Positions 17,226 through 25,947 of a stretch of DNA of 35,136 nt are shown in pieces. The position numbers were made by a program, and so were the translations under genes. The number at the start of each line of letters is the position of its first letter. Positions within the stretch are counted from its first letter, which is position 1. Origin of the DNA: Syntrophaceae bacterium (lineage in GTDB: Bacteria; Desulfobacterota; BSN033; UBA1163); contig JACAEV010000070.1 of the NCBI GenBank assembly GCA_013388645.1, positions 1 through 35,136 on the forward strand. The letters run 5' to 3'. Under the pieces are notes generated by a model that made no database searches, was not told the origin of the DNA, and saw nothing but the letters and a program-made list of their open reading frames with translations.

Positions 17226-17243
17226 CGCAATAGAGAGGATGCC

Positions 17244-18224
17244 ATGTCAGAGAGAATCATAAGCTGTTCCGCCGCCATTGCAGAAGCTCTCACCGAAGAG
17301 ATGTCCCGAGATGATAGGATCTTTGTCATCGGTGAAGATTTGGTTTATCATGGCGGCATTTTTGGCCAGTTCAAAGGCCTTCCTGAAAAATTTCCTGGTC
17401 GAATCATCGACACGCCCATTTCCGAGACCTGCATCGTGGGATCTGGTTTGGGTGCTGCCCTGACAGGCATGCGACCTCTGGTTGATTTACACTTTGCCGA
17501 TTTTACGACCTGTGCGATGGATGAGATTGCCAATCAATCCGCAAAGATCCGATACATGTTTGGAGGACAGGTTAAGATTCCTCTCGTCATCTGGGCACCG
17601 GATGGAGCCGGGTTGGGAGCAGCTGCTCACCATTCTCAATCATTGGAGAGCTGGTTCATCCACACCCCAGGATTGAAGGTGGTGGTACCGAGTGAACCCG
17701 CCGATGTGAAAGGACTTCTAACGGCGGCACTTCGGGATGATGATCCGGTTATCTTTTTCCAACACAAGAAACTTTTTGCAAAGGAGGGCCCTGTGCCTGA
17801 AGGAGAGTATGTCATTCCCCTGGGGAAAGCAGCAGTCAAACGCAGTGGGGGTGATGTAACCATTTTAACTTACGGCTCTGGATTTTATTTAAGTACAGAG
17901 GCGATGAAGGAACTCTCTGGGATGGGTATTGAAGCCGAGTTGATTGATCTTCGCACTTTAAAACCTCTTGATTTTGAAACGATCGCCGAGTCCTTGAAAA
18001 AAACCTATAGAGCGGTGGTGGTCCATGAGGCGTGCCTGACAGGGGGCTTCGGTGCTGAATTAGTTGCGAGGATTAGCAGCGAACTTTTTGATTATCTGGA
18101 CGCTCCTGTACTTCGTGTGGCAGCGAAGGATGTCCCCATCCCCTTCTCTCCACCTCTGGAGAAGTTTGTCCTTCCCAGTGTGGAAGACATTGTTAAGGCC
18201 GCCAGACAAGTGACCTACCGTTAA
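17244..18224 (+). CDS. acoB: Acetoin/2-oxoacid dehydrogenase E1 beta subunit
   Basis: Beta chain of the heterotetrameric E1 component, 326 aa. The N-terminal pyrimidine-binding domain shows VIGEDLVYHGGIFGQFKGL, TPISETCIVGSGLGAALTG and LHFADFTTCAMDEI. The C-terminal transketolase-like domain shows DVTILTYGSG, IEAELIDLRTLKPLD and VVVHEACLTGGFGAEL. ATG 17244 follows AGAGAGGA, 18 bp after the alpha stop. With the alpha chain it forms the TPP active site at the subunit interface. Annotation as pyruvate dehydrogenase E1 beta would be equally defensible from sequence alone. Confidence 0.9.
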   Translation: MSERIISCSAAIAEALTEEMSRDDRIFVIGEDLVYHGGIFGQFKGLPEKFPGRIIDTPISETCIVGSGLGAALTGMRPLVDLHFADFTTCAMDEIANQSAKIRYMFGGQVKIPLVIWAPDGAGLGAAAHHSQSLESWFIHTPGLKVVVPSEPADVKGLLTAALRDDDPVIFFQHKKLFAKEGPVPEGEYVIPLGKAAVKRSGGDVTILTYGSGFYLSTEAMKELSGMGIEAELIDLRTLKPLDFETIAESLKKTYRAVVVHEACLTGGFGAELVARISSELFDYLDAPVLRVAAKDVPIPFSPPLEKFVLPSVEDIVKAARQVTYR

Positions 18225-18257
18225 CGAACCGAGATTTTTTTAAAAGGAGTAGGCCCT

Positions 18258-19670
18258 TTGGAAAAAGAAGTTAAAAAATTTGATGCGATCATCATTGGGA
18301 GCGGCCCTGGCGGTTATCTTGCGGCTATTTTAGTTACTCAAAAGGGACAATCTGCAGCCATCATTGAAAAAGGCGATTTCGGTGGAACGTGTTTAAACCG
18401 TGGTTGCATCCCAACCAAAGCACTGTTGAGAGAGGCCAACCTTTTAAATGAAATGATTAAATCCGGAGTCAGGAATAATAAAGAGGAGATCCACATTTTT
18501 TTTAAAAAGGCGATGGAGAAGAAGGATATGGCTGTTCAGCAAGTTGTGGGCGGCCTCCGGAATCTCCTAAATCGTGATCGCATGACGGTTTTCCAGGGAG
18601 AAGCCTCATTTACTGATCCCCATACCCTCCGGGTTTTAAGAGATGGGACAACCTTAGACACGATCCGCTCCAATCAAATCATCATTGCCACGGGGGCCAT
18701 GTTAAAAGAAGAATCCCAATTCAGAAGGGATGGACAAAAGGTTCTCGGAAGCGATGATCTTTTGAAAATGACGGAACTTCCAACAAGCATGGCTGTTGTC
18801 GGAGGGGGGAGACGGGGGGTGGAGTTTGCAACCTTCTTTAACACCTTTGGGGTGCAAGTGACCCTGATTGAAAAGCAGAATCGTATCCTTCCAAAGATGG
18901 ATCGAGAAATCTCTGTTCGATACAAAAGCCTTTTGGCCAAAAGCAATATAAAAGTACTAACCGATACAGAGGCCATCGGCATGGAAATCTCAAGCGATCA
19001 AAAAACAGTCCGTCTTCAAGTAATTTCCAAACATAAATCAGAGGTCATTCACTGCGAAAAAATATTATGGGTGGGGGATCGGCAGGGATATGTGAGTGGG
19101 CTCAATCTCGAGAAGGCCTCGCTCACTTTGAAGGATGGATTTATACCGGTCAATTTGCACATGAAAACAACATCTCCTGGAATTTATGCTGTAGGGGATG
19201 TGGTCGGCCGAGACTGCCTAGCCCACAAGGCCTTTATGGAAGCAAGAATTGCTGTAGAAAATATGCTGGGTCAAACTACCCAGATCGATGATCGGTTGAT
19301 CCCCATTTGCCTTTATTCTAATCCGGAAGCTGCATCCATCGGTCTCTCAGAGGAAGAGGCAAAAAAGGAATGGGGTGAGGTGAATATTGGGAAATTTCCT
19401 TTTATGGCATGTGGTCAATCGATTGCCACACAAAACCAGGAAGGGATGGTAAAAATCATCTCTGAGAAAAAGTATGGGGAGATTTTAGGGGTCCATCTCC
19501 TTGGTCCCCGGGCTTCTGACCTCATCCATTTGGGTGCCATGGCGATGAGGCATGAAATTGGAATAGAGGGGATCAAAGAGATGATCTTTGCCCACCCCAC
19601 TTTTTCAGAGGCCTTCTTTGAGGCAGCCCTGGATACCTCCGATGAAGCGATTCACATGATGAAAGGATAA
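18258..19670 (+). CDS. lpdA: Dihydrolipoyl dehydrogenase (E3)
   Basis: FAD flavoprotein that reoxidises the dihydrolipoyl arm of E2 and reduces NAD. The FAD-binding motif is IIIGSGPGGYLAAI (residues 11-24). The redox disulfide is in GGTCLNRGCIPTK (Cys45, Cys50). The NAD-binding loop is VVGGGRRGVEFATFF, the second FAD motif GIYAVGDV, and the catalytic dyad His446-Pro...Glu451 lies in AHPTFSEAF. 470 aa is standard. The start is TTG at 18258 with AAAGGAG upstream; no closer ATG fits. The usual Gly-x-Gly-x-x-Gly of the NAD loop reads GGGRRG. It lies between E1 beta and E2, as in aco-type operons. Confidence 0.93.
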   Translation: MEKEVKKFDAIIIGSGPGGYLAAILVTQKGQSAAIIEKGDFGGTCLNRGCIPTKALLREANLLNEMIKSGVRNNKEEIHIFFKKAMEKKDMAVQQVVGGLRNLLNRDRMTVFQGEASFTDPHTLRVLRDGTTLDTIRSNQIIIATGAMLKEESQFRRDGQKVLGSDDLLKMTELPTSMAVVGGGRRGVEFATFFNTFGVQVTLIEKQNRILPKMDREISVRYKSLLAKSNIKVLTDTEAIGMEISSDQKTVRLQVISKHKSEVIHCEKILWVGDRQGYVSGLNLEKASLTLKDGFIPVNLHMKTTSPGIYAVGDVVGRDCLAHKAFMEARIAVENMLGQTTQIDDRLIPICLYSNPEAASIGLSEEEAKKEWGEVNIGKFPFMACGQSIATQNQEGMVKIISEKKYGEILGVHLLGPRASDLIHLGAMAMRHEIGIEGIKEMIFAHPTFSEAFFEAALDTSDEAIHMMKG

Positions 19671-19757
19671 GTTTGAGTGTCGCTGACCTGCAGTGTTGTG
19701 GTGCTAAAGTTGAAATGAGTAGATCTAAATGATAGAGGGATAACCTGGAGATCGATT

Positions 19758-20954
19758 ATGGCGACAACCGTTGTGATGCCCAAATTGGGCCTGACCATGA
19801 CAGAGGGGACAATTGAGAAATGGTTAAAACAAGAAGGAGATCGAATTGAAAAGGGAGAGCCCTTGGTCGAAATCATCACAGAAAAGATCAATTTTCAATA
19901 CGAGTCTCCGGCCTCCGGCATTCTACAAAAAATTCTCCATCATGAAGGGGAGGTTGTCCCTGTGACCACACCCATCGCCATCATTGCCGAAGAAGAGGAG
20001 GCCGTAGTAGAGGTTGAAGGAATGAAACCCGAAGTTTCGGTAGAGAAGCCCATTTTTGTTGCCGCAAGGAAAGAATCGAAGGAACCCACTAAAAGAATTT
20101 TTGCCTCCCCCATTGCCAGGAAGATCGCTCAGGAAAAAGGGGTTGATCTTTCCTCTCTGAAGGGTTCTGGTCCGGGAGGAAGAATCATTAAGATAGACGT
20201 GATGAAGGCTCCCGAAAAGGTGGCTATAAAAGAGATGGAAATTCCTCAACAGGTTCCGAAAGCGGCAGAAAAAATCATTCCGCTCAAGGGGATCAGGCGA
20301 ATCATCGCCAAGAGGATGACCGAGAGTTTTCAGAATATTCCTCATTTCTACCTCTCTCTTGAGGTCGATATGACCGCCTGTCTGTTGCTAAGAGAACAAT
20401 TGAAAGAGGAGGTAGAGAAACGGACTCAGGTCCGGTTAACACTTACAGACCTATTGGTTAGAATGGTGGCATCGGCGATCAAAGATCATCCCATCATCAA
20501 TTCCCGCGTCGAAGGGGATCGAATCCATCTCTTAGATGAGATCAATATTGGTGTGGCGATCGCGATCGAAAATGGTCTGATCGTCCCAGTGGTCCATCAT
20601 GCGGACCGGAAATCGTTGACCGAAATTGCCATCACGATGAGAGACCTGACGCAAAAGGCGAGGGAGGGAAAACTCTCTCTCGAAGATGTGGAAGGAGGAA
20701 CTTTTACCCTTTCCAATATGGGGATGCTCGGAATCGATAAACTGAATCCCATTATCAATCCTCCGGAATGCTCAATCTTAGGGGTTGGGAGAACGATTGA
20801 AAAACCAATCGTCATGGGCGGGGAGATCAAGATCCGGCCCATGGCCTGGTTCAGTTTATCCTCGGATCATAGGATCGTCGATGGCGCTACAGCCTCACCC
20901 TTCTTGAATCGCATTAAAATGTTGATTGAAAATCCCTCACTACTTCTTCTTTGA
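19758..20954 (+). CDS. acoC: Dihydrolipoamide acyltransferase (E2)
   Basis: Core of the dehydrogenase complex that transfers the acyl group from lipoamide to CoA. It has a single lipoyl domain (residues 1-78) with the modified lysine Lys43 in ITEKINFQYESPASG; a linker; a peripheral-subunit-binding domain at about 114-150 (FASPIARKIAQEKGVDLSSL, GSGPGGRI); and a C-terminal catalytic domain ending in the active-site motif SSDHRIVDGA (His371, Asp375). The TEKI context of the lipoyl lysine is a variant of the usual TDKA. GGAG lies before ATG 19758. 87 bp separate it from E3. 398 aa is normal for a one-lipoyl E2. Confidence 0.92.
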   Translation: MATTVVMPKLGLTMTEGTIEKWLKQEGDRIEKGEPLVEIITEKINFQYESPASGILQKILHHEGEVVPVTTPIAIIAEEEEAVVEVEGMKPEVSVEKPIFVAARKESKEPTKRIFASPIARKIAQEKGVDLSSLKGSGPGGRIIKIDVMKAPEKVAIKEMEIPQQVPKAAEKIIPLKGIRRIIAKRMTESFQNIPHFYLSLEVDMTACLLLREQLKEEVEKRTQVRLTLTDLLVRMVASAIKDHPIINSRVEGDRIHLLDEINIGVAIAIENGLIVPVVHHADRKSLTEIAITMRDLTQKAREGKLSLEDVEGGTFTLSNMGMLGIDKLNPIINPPECSILGVGRTIEKPIVMGGEIKIRPMAWFSLSSDHRIVDGATASPFLNRIKMLIENPSLLLL

Positions 20955-20962
20955 GAAAGATT

Positions 20963-21457
20963 ATGGAAAATAAGATAAGAGTAAAATGGGCAAAGGGGAA
21001 AACACGGAAGATCGTTTCAGCCAGGGTTCTCCCAGGAACAGACCTCATCTCAGGGATCGAAAAGATTTGTTTCGAGAACAAGATTGAAAGTGGAGCCTTC
21101 AGTGTGATCGGAAGCCTTGAAAAATCGACCTTCGTCCTCCCTGTCATAAAAAAAGGAACAAAGAAAGGGGTCAGTTATGGAGAACCCCAGACGGTCCTAG
21201 GACCACTCGAAATCCTTTCCGGCAAGGGATTCATAAGCCAAGACCGGGAAAGCAAGAACGGACTCTTCATCCACTTCCATGCCATTTTTAGCGATGCAAA
21301 GGGAAAGGTTTACGGGGGTCATTTCCTCCCAGGGGGAAATCCGGTCCTTTTGACTCTTGATGTCATCATCATGGAATTTGATGAGGTCTCTCTCTCAAGG
21401 GAGGAAGACACGGAAATTGGAATAAGGGTGATTACCCCATCAGAAAAAGCAAGGTAG
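20963..21457 (+). CDS. PPC/DUF296-domain protein
   Basis: A 164-aa single-domain PPC (DUF296) protein. These small trimeric domains occur alone in prokaryotes and fused to AT-hooks in plants; the bacterial role is poorly defined. The family's metal-site-like signature is seen: LFIHFHAIFSDAKGKVYGGH (two spaced histidines and a GGH loop), and the N-terminal RVLPGTDLISGIEKICFENK. ATG 20963 is only eight bases after the E2 stop, so it is co-transcribed and probably co-translated with the dehydrogenase complex. A start TTG at 20951 is possible but less likely. The linkage suggests sensing of an intermediate or complex assembly; this is inference only. Confidence 0.85.
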   Translation: MENKIRVKWAKGKTRKIVSARVLPGTDLISGIEKICFENKIESGAFSVIGSLEKSTFVLPVIKKGTKKGVSYGEPQTVLGPLEILSGKGFISQDRESKNGLFIHFHAIFSDAKGKVYGGHFLPGGNPVLLTLDVIIMEFDEVSLSREEDTEIGIRVITPSEKAR

Positions 21458-21530
21458 AAAAATGAGTTCAATTTCCATGAAGACGAAAGACTTACTTATA
21501 CAGACCTAATACAAACGAATTAATTTATTT

Positions 21531-21582
21531 TACCCCCCACCCTCCCCTCCCCCCTCAAGAGGAGAGGGGTAGGGAGGGGGTT
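21531..21582. repeat. G/C-tract inverted-repeat element
   Basis: A C-rich half (ACCCCCCACCCTCCCC) and a G-rich half (GGGGTAGGGAGGGGGTT) meet at CCTC-AA-GAGG, giving a long near-perfect stem. It lies between the PPC gene and the alcohol dehydrogenase and may double as a bidirectional terminator, though no T-run follows. Similar C-tract intergenic elements are found in many related genomes (general knowledge). Confidence 0.5.
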
Positions 21583-21628
21583 GCGTAAAATTCGCTCATT
21601 TTAAAGAAACCCTGAAAGGAAAAAAACC

Positions 21629-22702
21629 TTGAAAGCCAAGGCAATGGTGCTCGTGGAGCCGGGGCGTCTGGAGCTTCAAGAGTTCGATGTGCAGCCACCA
21701 GCCCCGGAAGAGATTCTGATCAAGACCCGAATCACCTCAATCTGTTCAACGGACATTAAAGTCTTTCATGGTCAGGTAAGTTCAGCGCATTATCCGCTAA
21801 TCATGGGGCATGAGTTTACCGGCGAAGTGGTAGAGATCGGATCTCAAGCGGTTAAAAAATACTCCATTGCAGTGGGTGACCGGGTAACTCCGGAGCCATA
21901 TATCCCGTGCGGCCACTGTGCTTGGTGTCGAACGGACTATCATTATCACAACTGCGCAACAGTTGGACTCTATGGAATATCTCTGGCCTGCAACCAACCA
22001 CCCCACTTGTTGGGAGGCTACTCGGAGTATGTGTATTTGATAGCCGGGACAATCTTGCATAAGTTGGCGCCAGCTACACCCGATCTTGCCGGCAGCCTTT
22101 CCTCTGTGGTGGGTAATGGGGTACGCTGGGTCAAAACCTTGGGACAGATGAGCTTTGGTCAGAGCTTGGTGATCAGTGGAGCGGGCTCTCAGGGTTTATG
22201 TGCTTTGGCGGCCGCCCGAGAAGCCGGCGTGAGTCCCATCGTCATGTTAGGACTGTCTTCCGATCAGGCACGCTTTGCCTTGGCCAAGGAAATCGGGGTG
22301 GATCACATTGTTGAGGTGGACCGTCAGGACCCTCTTCAGTCGGTGCCGGATCTCCTGAGCGGGGCGCCTGATGTGGTCATCGAAACTTCGGGTGTACCAA
22401 TAGCCATTCAGACCGCTATCAAAATGGTACGACGATCCGGCCGAGTGGTTTCCATAGGTTTGTCCGGCGGCAAGCTGACCCCTATTGTTTTCGATGATCT
22501 CGTCTGGCGGGACATCACATTGGTATGCGGTAAAGGACAGGCTGGAAATGTAGTCGATGCCATGCATCTCATTAATTCTGGCAAATACCCCTTTGATAAG
22601 ATCAACAACTTTCAATATCAGCTGCCGCAATTGGGACGCGCTTTGGCTGAAACCGAGAAACCGCCACCCGGTTTCATCAAGGGAGCAGTGGTTTTTGGGT
22701 AG
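21629..22702 (+). CDS. Zinc-dependent alcohol/polyol dehydrogenase (MDR family)
   Basis: Medium-chain NAD(P)-dependent dehydrogenase, 357 aa. The catalytic zinc ligands appear as Cys in TSICSTDIKVFHG and His-Glu in MGHEFTGEVVEIG. The structural zinc loop is CGHCAWCRTDYHYHNC, with four cysteines. The Rossmann motif is VISGAGSQGLCALAAA. The family includes threonine, sorbitol and 2,3-butanediol dehydrogenases; the substrate is not determined by these motifs. TTG 21629 with GAAAGGA upstream gives the expected N-terminus; ATG 21644 is an alternative. The gene looks richer in GC than its neighbours, which hints at separate acquisition. It precedes the TRAP genes on the same strand with a 139-bp gap. 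Confidence 0.85.
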   Translation: MKAKAMVLVEPGRLELQEFDVQPPAPEEILIKTRITSICSTDIKVFHGQVSSAHYPLIMGHEFTGEVVEIGSQAVKKYSIAVGDRVTPEPYIPCGHCAWCRTDYHYHNCATVGLYGISLACNQPPHLLGGYSEYVYLIAGTILHKLAPATPDLAGSLSSVVGNGVRWVKTLGQMSFGQSLVISGAGSQGLCALAAAREAGVSPIVMLGLSSDQARFALAKEIGVDHIVEVDRQDPLQSVPDLLSGAPDVVIETSGVPIAIQTAIKMVRRSGRVVSIGLSGGKLTPIVFDDLVWRDITLVCGKGQAGNVVDAMHLINSGKYPFDKINNFQYQLPQLGRALAETEKPPPGFIKGAVVFG

Positions 22703-22841
22703 TAAGGAAGGAGGTGATTCATAAAAGAAAAATGCAAAACGATAGGAGAGGTAGGAAAGAATTAATGGAAACGAAAATGATGATGACGACTTGAAAGGTA
22801 AATTTGCTTTACCAGATGTGAAATTTGAAAGGAGGCCTGAA

Positions 22842-23888
22842 ATGATAAAGAAACAATGTGCCGCTTATATCGTATTAGTGGTCGTGATTGGATTTTTAAT
22901 CACTGCCGGGCAGAGTCATGCCCAACAGGTTAAGTGGAAAGGCCAGGGCTGCTTCCCGCTCAATAACCCACTGGGTAAACTGACCATCGCACTCTGGAAA
23001 GAAAATGTAGAAAAAATGAGTGGCGGTAGGATGACCATTCAACTCCATGACGCGGGTGAGATCGTTCCTCCCACAAAGATATATGATGCTGTCCGCGATG
23101 GGCTTCTCGATTTCGGGATGAATACTCCCGCATGGCAGAAGGGAAAATACCCGGCAGGAGATCTTTATTACACCCTTCCGGGAGGAGTATTGGAGTTTAA
23201 CGACCTGATCATCTGGATGTATGCCGGGGGAGGGAAGGAGCTGGCTCAGGAAATGTATAAAGAAGAGCTTATTGTATTTCCATTAGGATTGACCCCTCCG
23301 GAAGAAGTTTGGTCTAAGAAGCCCGTCAAAAGCCTGGCGGACATAAAGGGTATGAAGATTAGAGCGGCAGGCCTCAGCATGGAACTCTGGGAGAAATTAG
23401 GTGCTTCTGTGGTTTTGCTTGCTGCTGGAGAGGTGGTGCCCGCTCTTCAGAGAGGGTTGATCGATGGAGTTGAATTTTTAGAGGCATCCGCAGATTATAC
23501 AATTGGCCTCCATGAGGTTTGCAAATATCGGTTCGGTCCGCCCGTGCACATGTCCAACAATATATTCCAGTTGATGATCAAGACGAAGTCTTGGAAGGAA
23601 CTGCCTGCTGACCTGAAGGCGGTTGTTGAAGGAGCTGCGATGGCAGCGACGTTCCAGGGGTATACAAAGTGGTGGGTAGAAACAATTGAATTTGATAAGA
23701 AGATCCGAGACTACGGGGTCGTCACAACCAAGCTCTCACCAAAGGACCAGGCTAAAACCAGAGAGCTCACAATGCAAATACTGGATGAAAAATCAAAACA
23801 AGATCCCTTCTTCGCCAAAGTATGGAAGTCGCAAAGAGACTTTATTCAAAGATATAAACCTTACTATGACTTAACCAAATTCGATTAA
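22842..23888 (+). CDS. dctP: TRAP transporter solute-binding protein
   Basis: Periplasmic receptor of a tripartite ATP-independent transporter (DctP family), which captures organic acids for sodium- or proton-coupled uptake. A signal peptide is clear: a lysine-containing start, a hydrophobic stretch to about residue 20, and cleavage after SHA (Ala27). The mature chain has the family features EMSGGRMTIQLHDAGE-like (here KMSGGRMTIQLHDAGE), LADIKGMKIRAAG with the carboxylate-binding Arg, and ALQRGLIDGVEF. ATG 22842 is preceded by AAAGGAGG; an upstream TTG at 22791 would only extend the signal region. 348 aa. It is followed by a strong hairpin and then dctQ. The ligand is unknown. Confidence 0.93.
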   Translation: MIKKQCAAYIVLVVVIGFLITAGQSHAQQVKWKGQGCFPLNNPLGKLTIALWKENVEKMSGGRMTIQLHDAGEIVPPTKIYDAVRDGLLDFGMNTPAWQKGKYPAGDLYYTLPGGVLEFNDLIIWMYAGGGKELAQEMYKEELIVFPLGLTPPEEVWSKKPVKSLADIKGMKIRAAGLSMELWEKLGASVVLLAAGEVVPALQRGLIDGVEFLEASADYTIGLHEVCKYRFGPPVHMSNNIFQLMIKTKSWKELPADLKAVVEGAAMAATFQGYTKWWVETIEFDKKIRDYGVVTTKLSPKDQAKTRELTMQILDEKSKQDPFFAKVWKSQRDFIQRYKPYYDLTKFD

Positions 23889-23923
23889 GATTTGTTCACA
23901 TAGTCCACACCATAGATCGTTTT

Positions 23924-23953
23924 GCCAAATTACCCCCTAAGGGGTAATTTGGC
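23924..23953 (+). terminator. 30-bp perfect hairpin between dctP and dctQ
   Basis: GCCAAATTACCCC, loop CTAA, then the exact complement (13-bp stem with no mismatch). No T-run follows, and the dctQ ribosome site GAGGGA begins 7 bases after it. It is better viewed as an mRNA-stabilising or attenuating stem that raises receptor output relative to the membrane subunits than as a full terminator. Confidence 0.6.
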
Positions 23954-23972
23954 ATTCGATGAGGGAGCATGA

Positions 23973-24518
23973 ATGAAAGTTCTTAACTATATTGATAAGA
24001 TTAGCGAATGGACGGGAATCGTTGTTTCATGGATCATCGTCCCCCTCACCTTTGTGGTCGTTTACGAGGTCATCATGCGACACTTCTTCAATGCCCCCAC
24101 TGGATGGGGATATGACACGTGTTGGATGCTTTACAGCGCCCAGTTTATGATTGGAGGGGCCTATACCCTTCTCAAAAAGGGCCACGTCAGGATAGATATT
24201 GTTTACAATACACTCTCCTTACGAGGGAAGCTTATTTTCGATACAATTGTTTACGCTGTGGTGTTTTCTTTCATCGCGATCCTATTCACCTGGGCCGGTG
24301 TGAGATTTGCCTACGAGGCATGGGCCACTAACGAAAAGCTCTCCACTACGAACTGGTTCTTCCCTTCCGGTCCAATTAAAACAGTCATCCCTATTGCATT
24401 CTTTCTGCTGAGTCTCCAATCTCTGACTGAACTCATTCGAAGTATTTCAACTCTCTTTAACCCCGTTAGAAACTCCAACGGGGGCATTAAACTCCGCCCG
24501 AATGATTCTAAGATCTAA
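23973..24518 (+). CDS. dctQ: TRAP transporter small permease subunit
   Basis: Four-helix small membrane subunit (DctQ) that pairs with DctM. Hydrophobic segments are ISEWTGIVVSWIIVPLTFVV, the MLYSAQFMIGGAYTLLKKGH region with the family's GGAYxLxxxxHVRID signature, VYAVVFSFIAILFTWAGVRF, and VIPIAFFLLSLQSLTELI. ATG 23973 follows GAGGGA. At 181 aa the chain carries about 20 extra C-terminal residues (NPVRNSNGGIKLRPND) encoded by a stem-loop sequence that looks like an inserted repeat, not conserved protein. Confidence 0.92.
   Translation: MKVLNYIDKISEWTGIVVSWIIVPLTFVVVYEVIMRHFFNAPTGWGYDTCWMLYSAQFMIGGAYTLLKKGHVRIDIVYNTLSLRGKLIFDTIVYAVVFSFIAILFTWAGVRFAYEAWATNEKLSTTNWFFPSGPIKTVIPIAFFLLSLQSLTELIRSISTLFNPVRNSNGGIKLRPNDSKI
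24461..24483 (+). repeat. Hairpin within the 3' end of dctQ
   Basis: CCCCGTT and AACGGGG form a seven-bp stem around AGAAACTCC, inside the last codons of dctQ. The sequence reads NPVRNSNG in frame, unlike a DctQ tail. It resembles the short CCCCGTTAGAAA-type intergenic repeats found in related genomes. Confidence 0.45.
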
Positions 24519-24540
24519 CCCCGGTCGTAGAAAAGCGGGG
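24519..24540 (+). repeat. Hairpin between dctQ and dctM
   Basis: CCCCG and CGGGG with a 12-base loop containing GTAGAAAAG, in the 55-bp dctQ-dctM spacer. A weak stem, but it is similar in make-up to the hairpin 58 bases upstream. Confidence 0.35.
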
Positions 24541-24573
24541 CATTATTTCTAAAGGGGTAAAGGGGAAAGCGTT

Positions 24574-25908
24574 ATGAGCATTGATCAGGTTGCTGCAATT
24601 GTCATGTTTTTCCTCCTCCTGGCCATGGTGATCGGGGGGGTGCATCTGGCTTTCTCTTTGATGTTCGTCGGCGTCATTTTCGGTCTCATCTTTCAGGGCC
24701 CCTCCATCTTTCCCATGTCTATGTTACAGATTTATGATGTCATGGAAAGTGAAATTCTTATTGCAGTCCCTCTGTTCGTTTTTATGGGAACCATCCTCGA
24801 GAAAACTGGGGTCGCCGAAAAGGTTTACCAAGGTCTATATGAACTCTTCGGCCCGGTGAGGGGAGGACTCGCCATTGCCACCATTGTGACCTGCACGATT
24901 TTTGCCGCATGCACGGGCGTCATTGCCGCCACCGTAACCACCATGACCTTATTGGCGATTCCATCCATGCTTAAGCGAAAATATGACAAAGGATTAGCCA
25001 CTGGGGTCGTCTGCGCTGGAGGAAGCTTAGGGATTCTCATCCCTCCGAGTGTGATGCTGGTCATGTACGGACCTTTGGCAAATCTATCGGTGGCGAAACT
25101 TTTTGCAGGGGCCCTAATCCCAGGACTTCTTCTGTCTGCCCTGTACCTGGGCTATATTCTTATACGATCTTGGCTTCGACCGAGCACCGCACCTGCTATA
25201 TCCACCGAAGAGAGACCTCCCATTGATTTAAAGCTGCTCAAGAACGTTGCTATTCATATGCTGCCTTCCTTTTGCTTGATTGTTGCAGTCTTGGGGTCTA
25301 TTATCGCAGGGATCGCCTCCCCCACCGAGGCATCAGGAGTCGGAGCATTTTGCGCCCTGGTTTTGGCCGCTGGGTACCGTAAGTTAACCCTTCAAAATGT
25401 GAAGGAAGCTGCCTACACCACCCTGATTGTTACAGCAATGGTCTTTTTCATCATTGTTGGCGCTGGAATATTTAACGCTGTATTTATTTATTTGGGAGGG
25501 GGCGAAGTGGTAAGAAATGCCCTCCTGAGCCTTCCATTTGGCAGGTGGTTCATTCTGGGCACCATGATGTTCATCCTCTTCATCGGGGGCTTTTTTATCT
25601 CATGGCAGGGGCTTCTCTACATGCTTGTTCCCATCTTTCTGCCCGTGGTTTCGGCATTGGGCTTCGATCAATTGTGGTTTGGATTGCTCGTATGCGTCAA
25701 CTTACAAATGTCCTTTTTGACTCCTCCCTTTGCCTATGCCATCTTCTTTGTCAAAGGAGCTGCCCCTCCTGAAATCACCACATGGGATATTTACAGAGGG
25801 GTTGTTCCATTCGTCACTCTCCAGGCAATCGGACTTTTTCTATGTATCGTCTATCCAGAGATCATCTTATGGCTTCCCAGGGTTACTCTCGGAGGAGGCG
25901 GAAGGTGA
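24574..25908 (+). CDS. dctM: TRAP transporter large permease subunit
   Basis: The 444-aa DctM channel subunit, about a dozen membrane helices, which moves the solute delivered by DctP using an ion gradient. Recognisable motifs are IAVPLFVFMGTILEKTGVAE, CTIFAACTGVIAATVTTMTL, ATGVVCAGGSLGILIPPSVM and GIASPTEASGVGAFCALVLA. These include the GxLxxLIPPS and PTEAxG signatures of the family. ATG 24574 follows AAAGGGGAAA. It completes the dctPQM set, followed after 39 bp by an SDR dehydrogenase on the same strand. Confidence 0.95.
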   Translation: MSIDQVAAIVMFFLLLAMVIGGVHLAFSLMFVGVIFGLIFQGPSIFPMSMLQIYDVMESEILIAVPLFVFMGTILEKTGVAEKVYQGLYELFGPVRGGLAIATIVTCTIFAACTGVIAATVTTMTLLAIPSMLKRKYDKGLATGVVCAGGSLGILIPPSVMLVMYGPLANLSVAKLFAGALIPGLLLSALYLGYILIRSWLRPSTAPAISTEERPPIDLKLLKNVAIHMLPSFCLIVAVLGSIIAGIASPTEASGVGAFCALVLAAGYRKLTLQNVKEAAYTTLIVTAMVFFIIVGAGIFNAVFIYLGGGEVVRNALLSLPFGRWFILGTMMFILFIGGFFISWQGLLYMLVPIFLPVVSALGFDQLWFGLLVCVNLQMSFLTPPFAYAIFFVKGAAPPEITTWDIYRGVVPFVTLQAIGLFLCIVYPEIILWLPRVTLGGGGR

Positions 25909-25947
25909 AAGATGGATTAAATGGAATCAACGAGTAAAGGAGAAAAA

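Noticed and set aside
22714-22794. A 26-codon frame (GTG 22714) after a strong AAGGAGG between the alcohol dehydrogenase and dctP
   Set aside because: The low-complexity product (METKMMMTT tail) has no recognisable features. A leader peptide is possible but unsupported.
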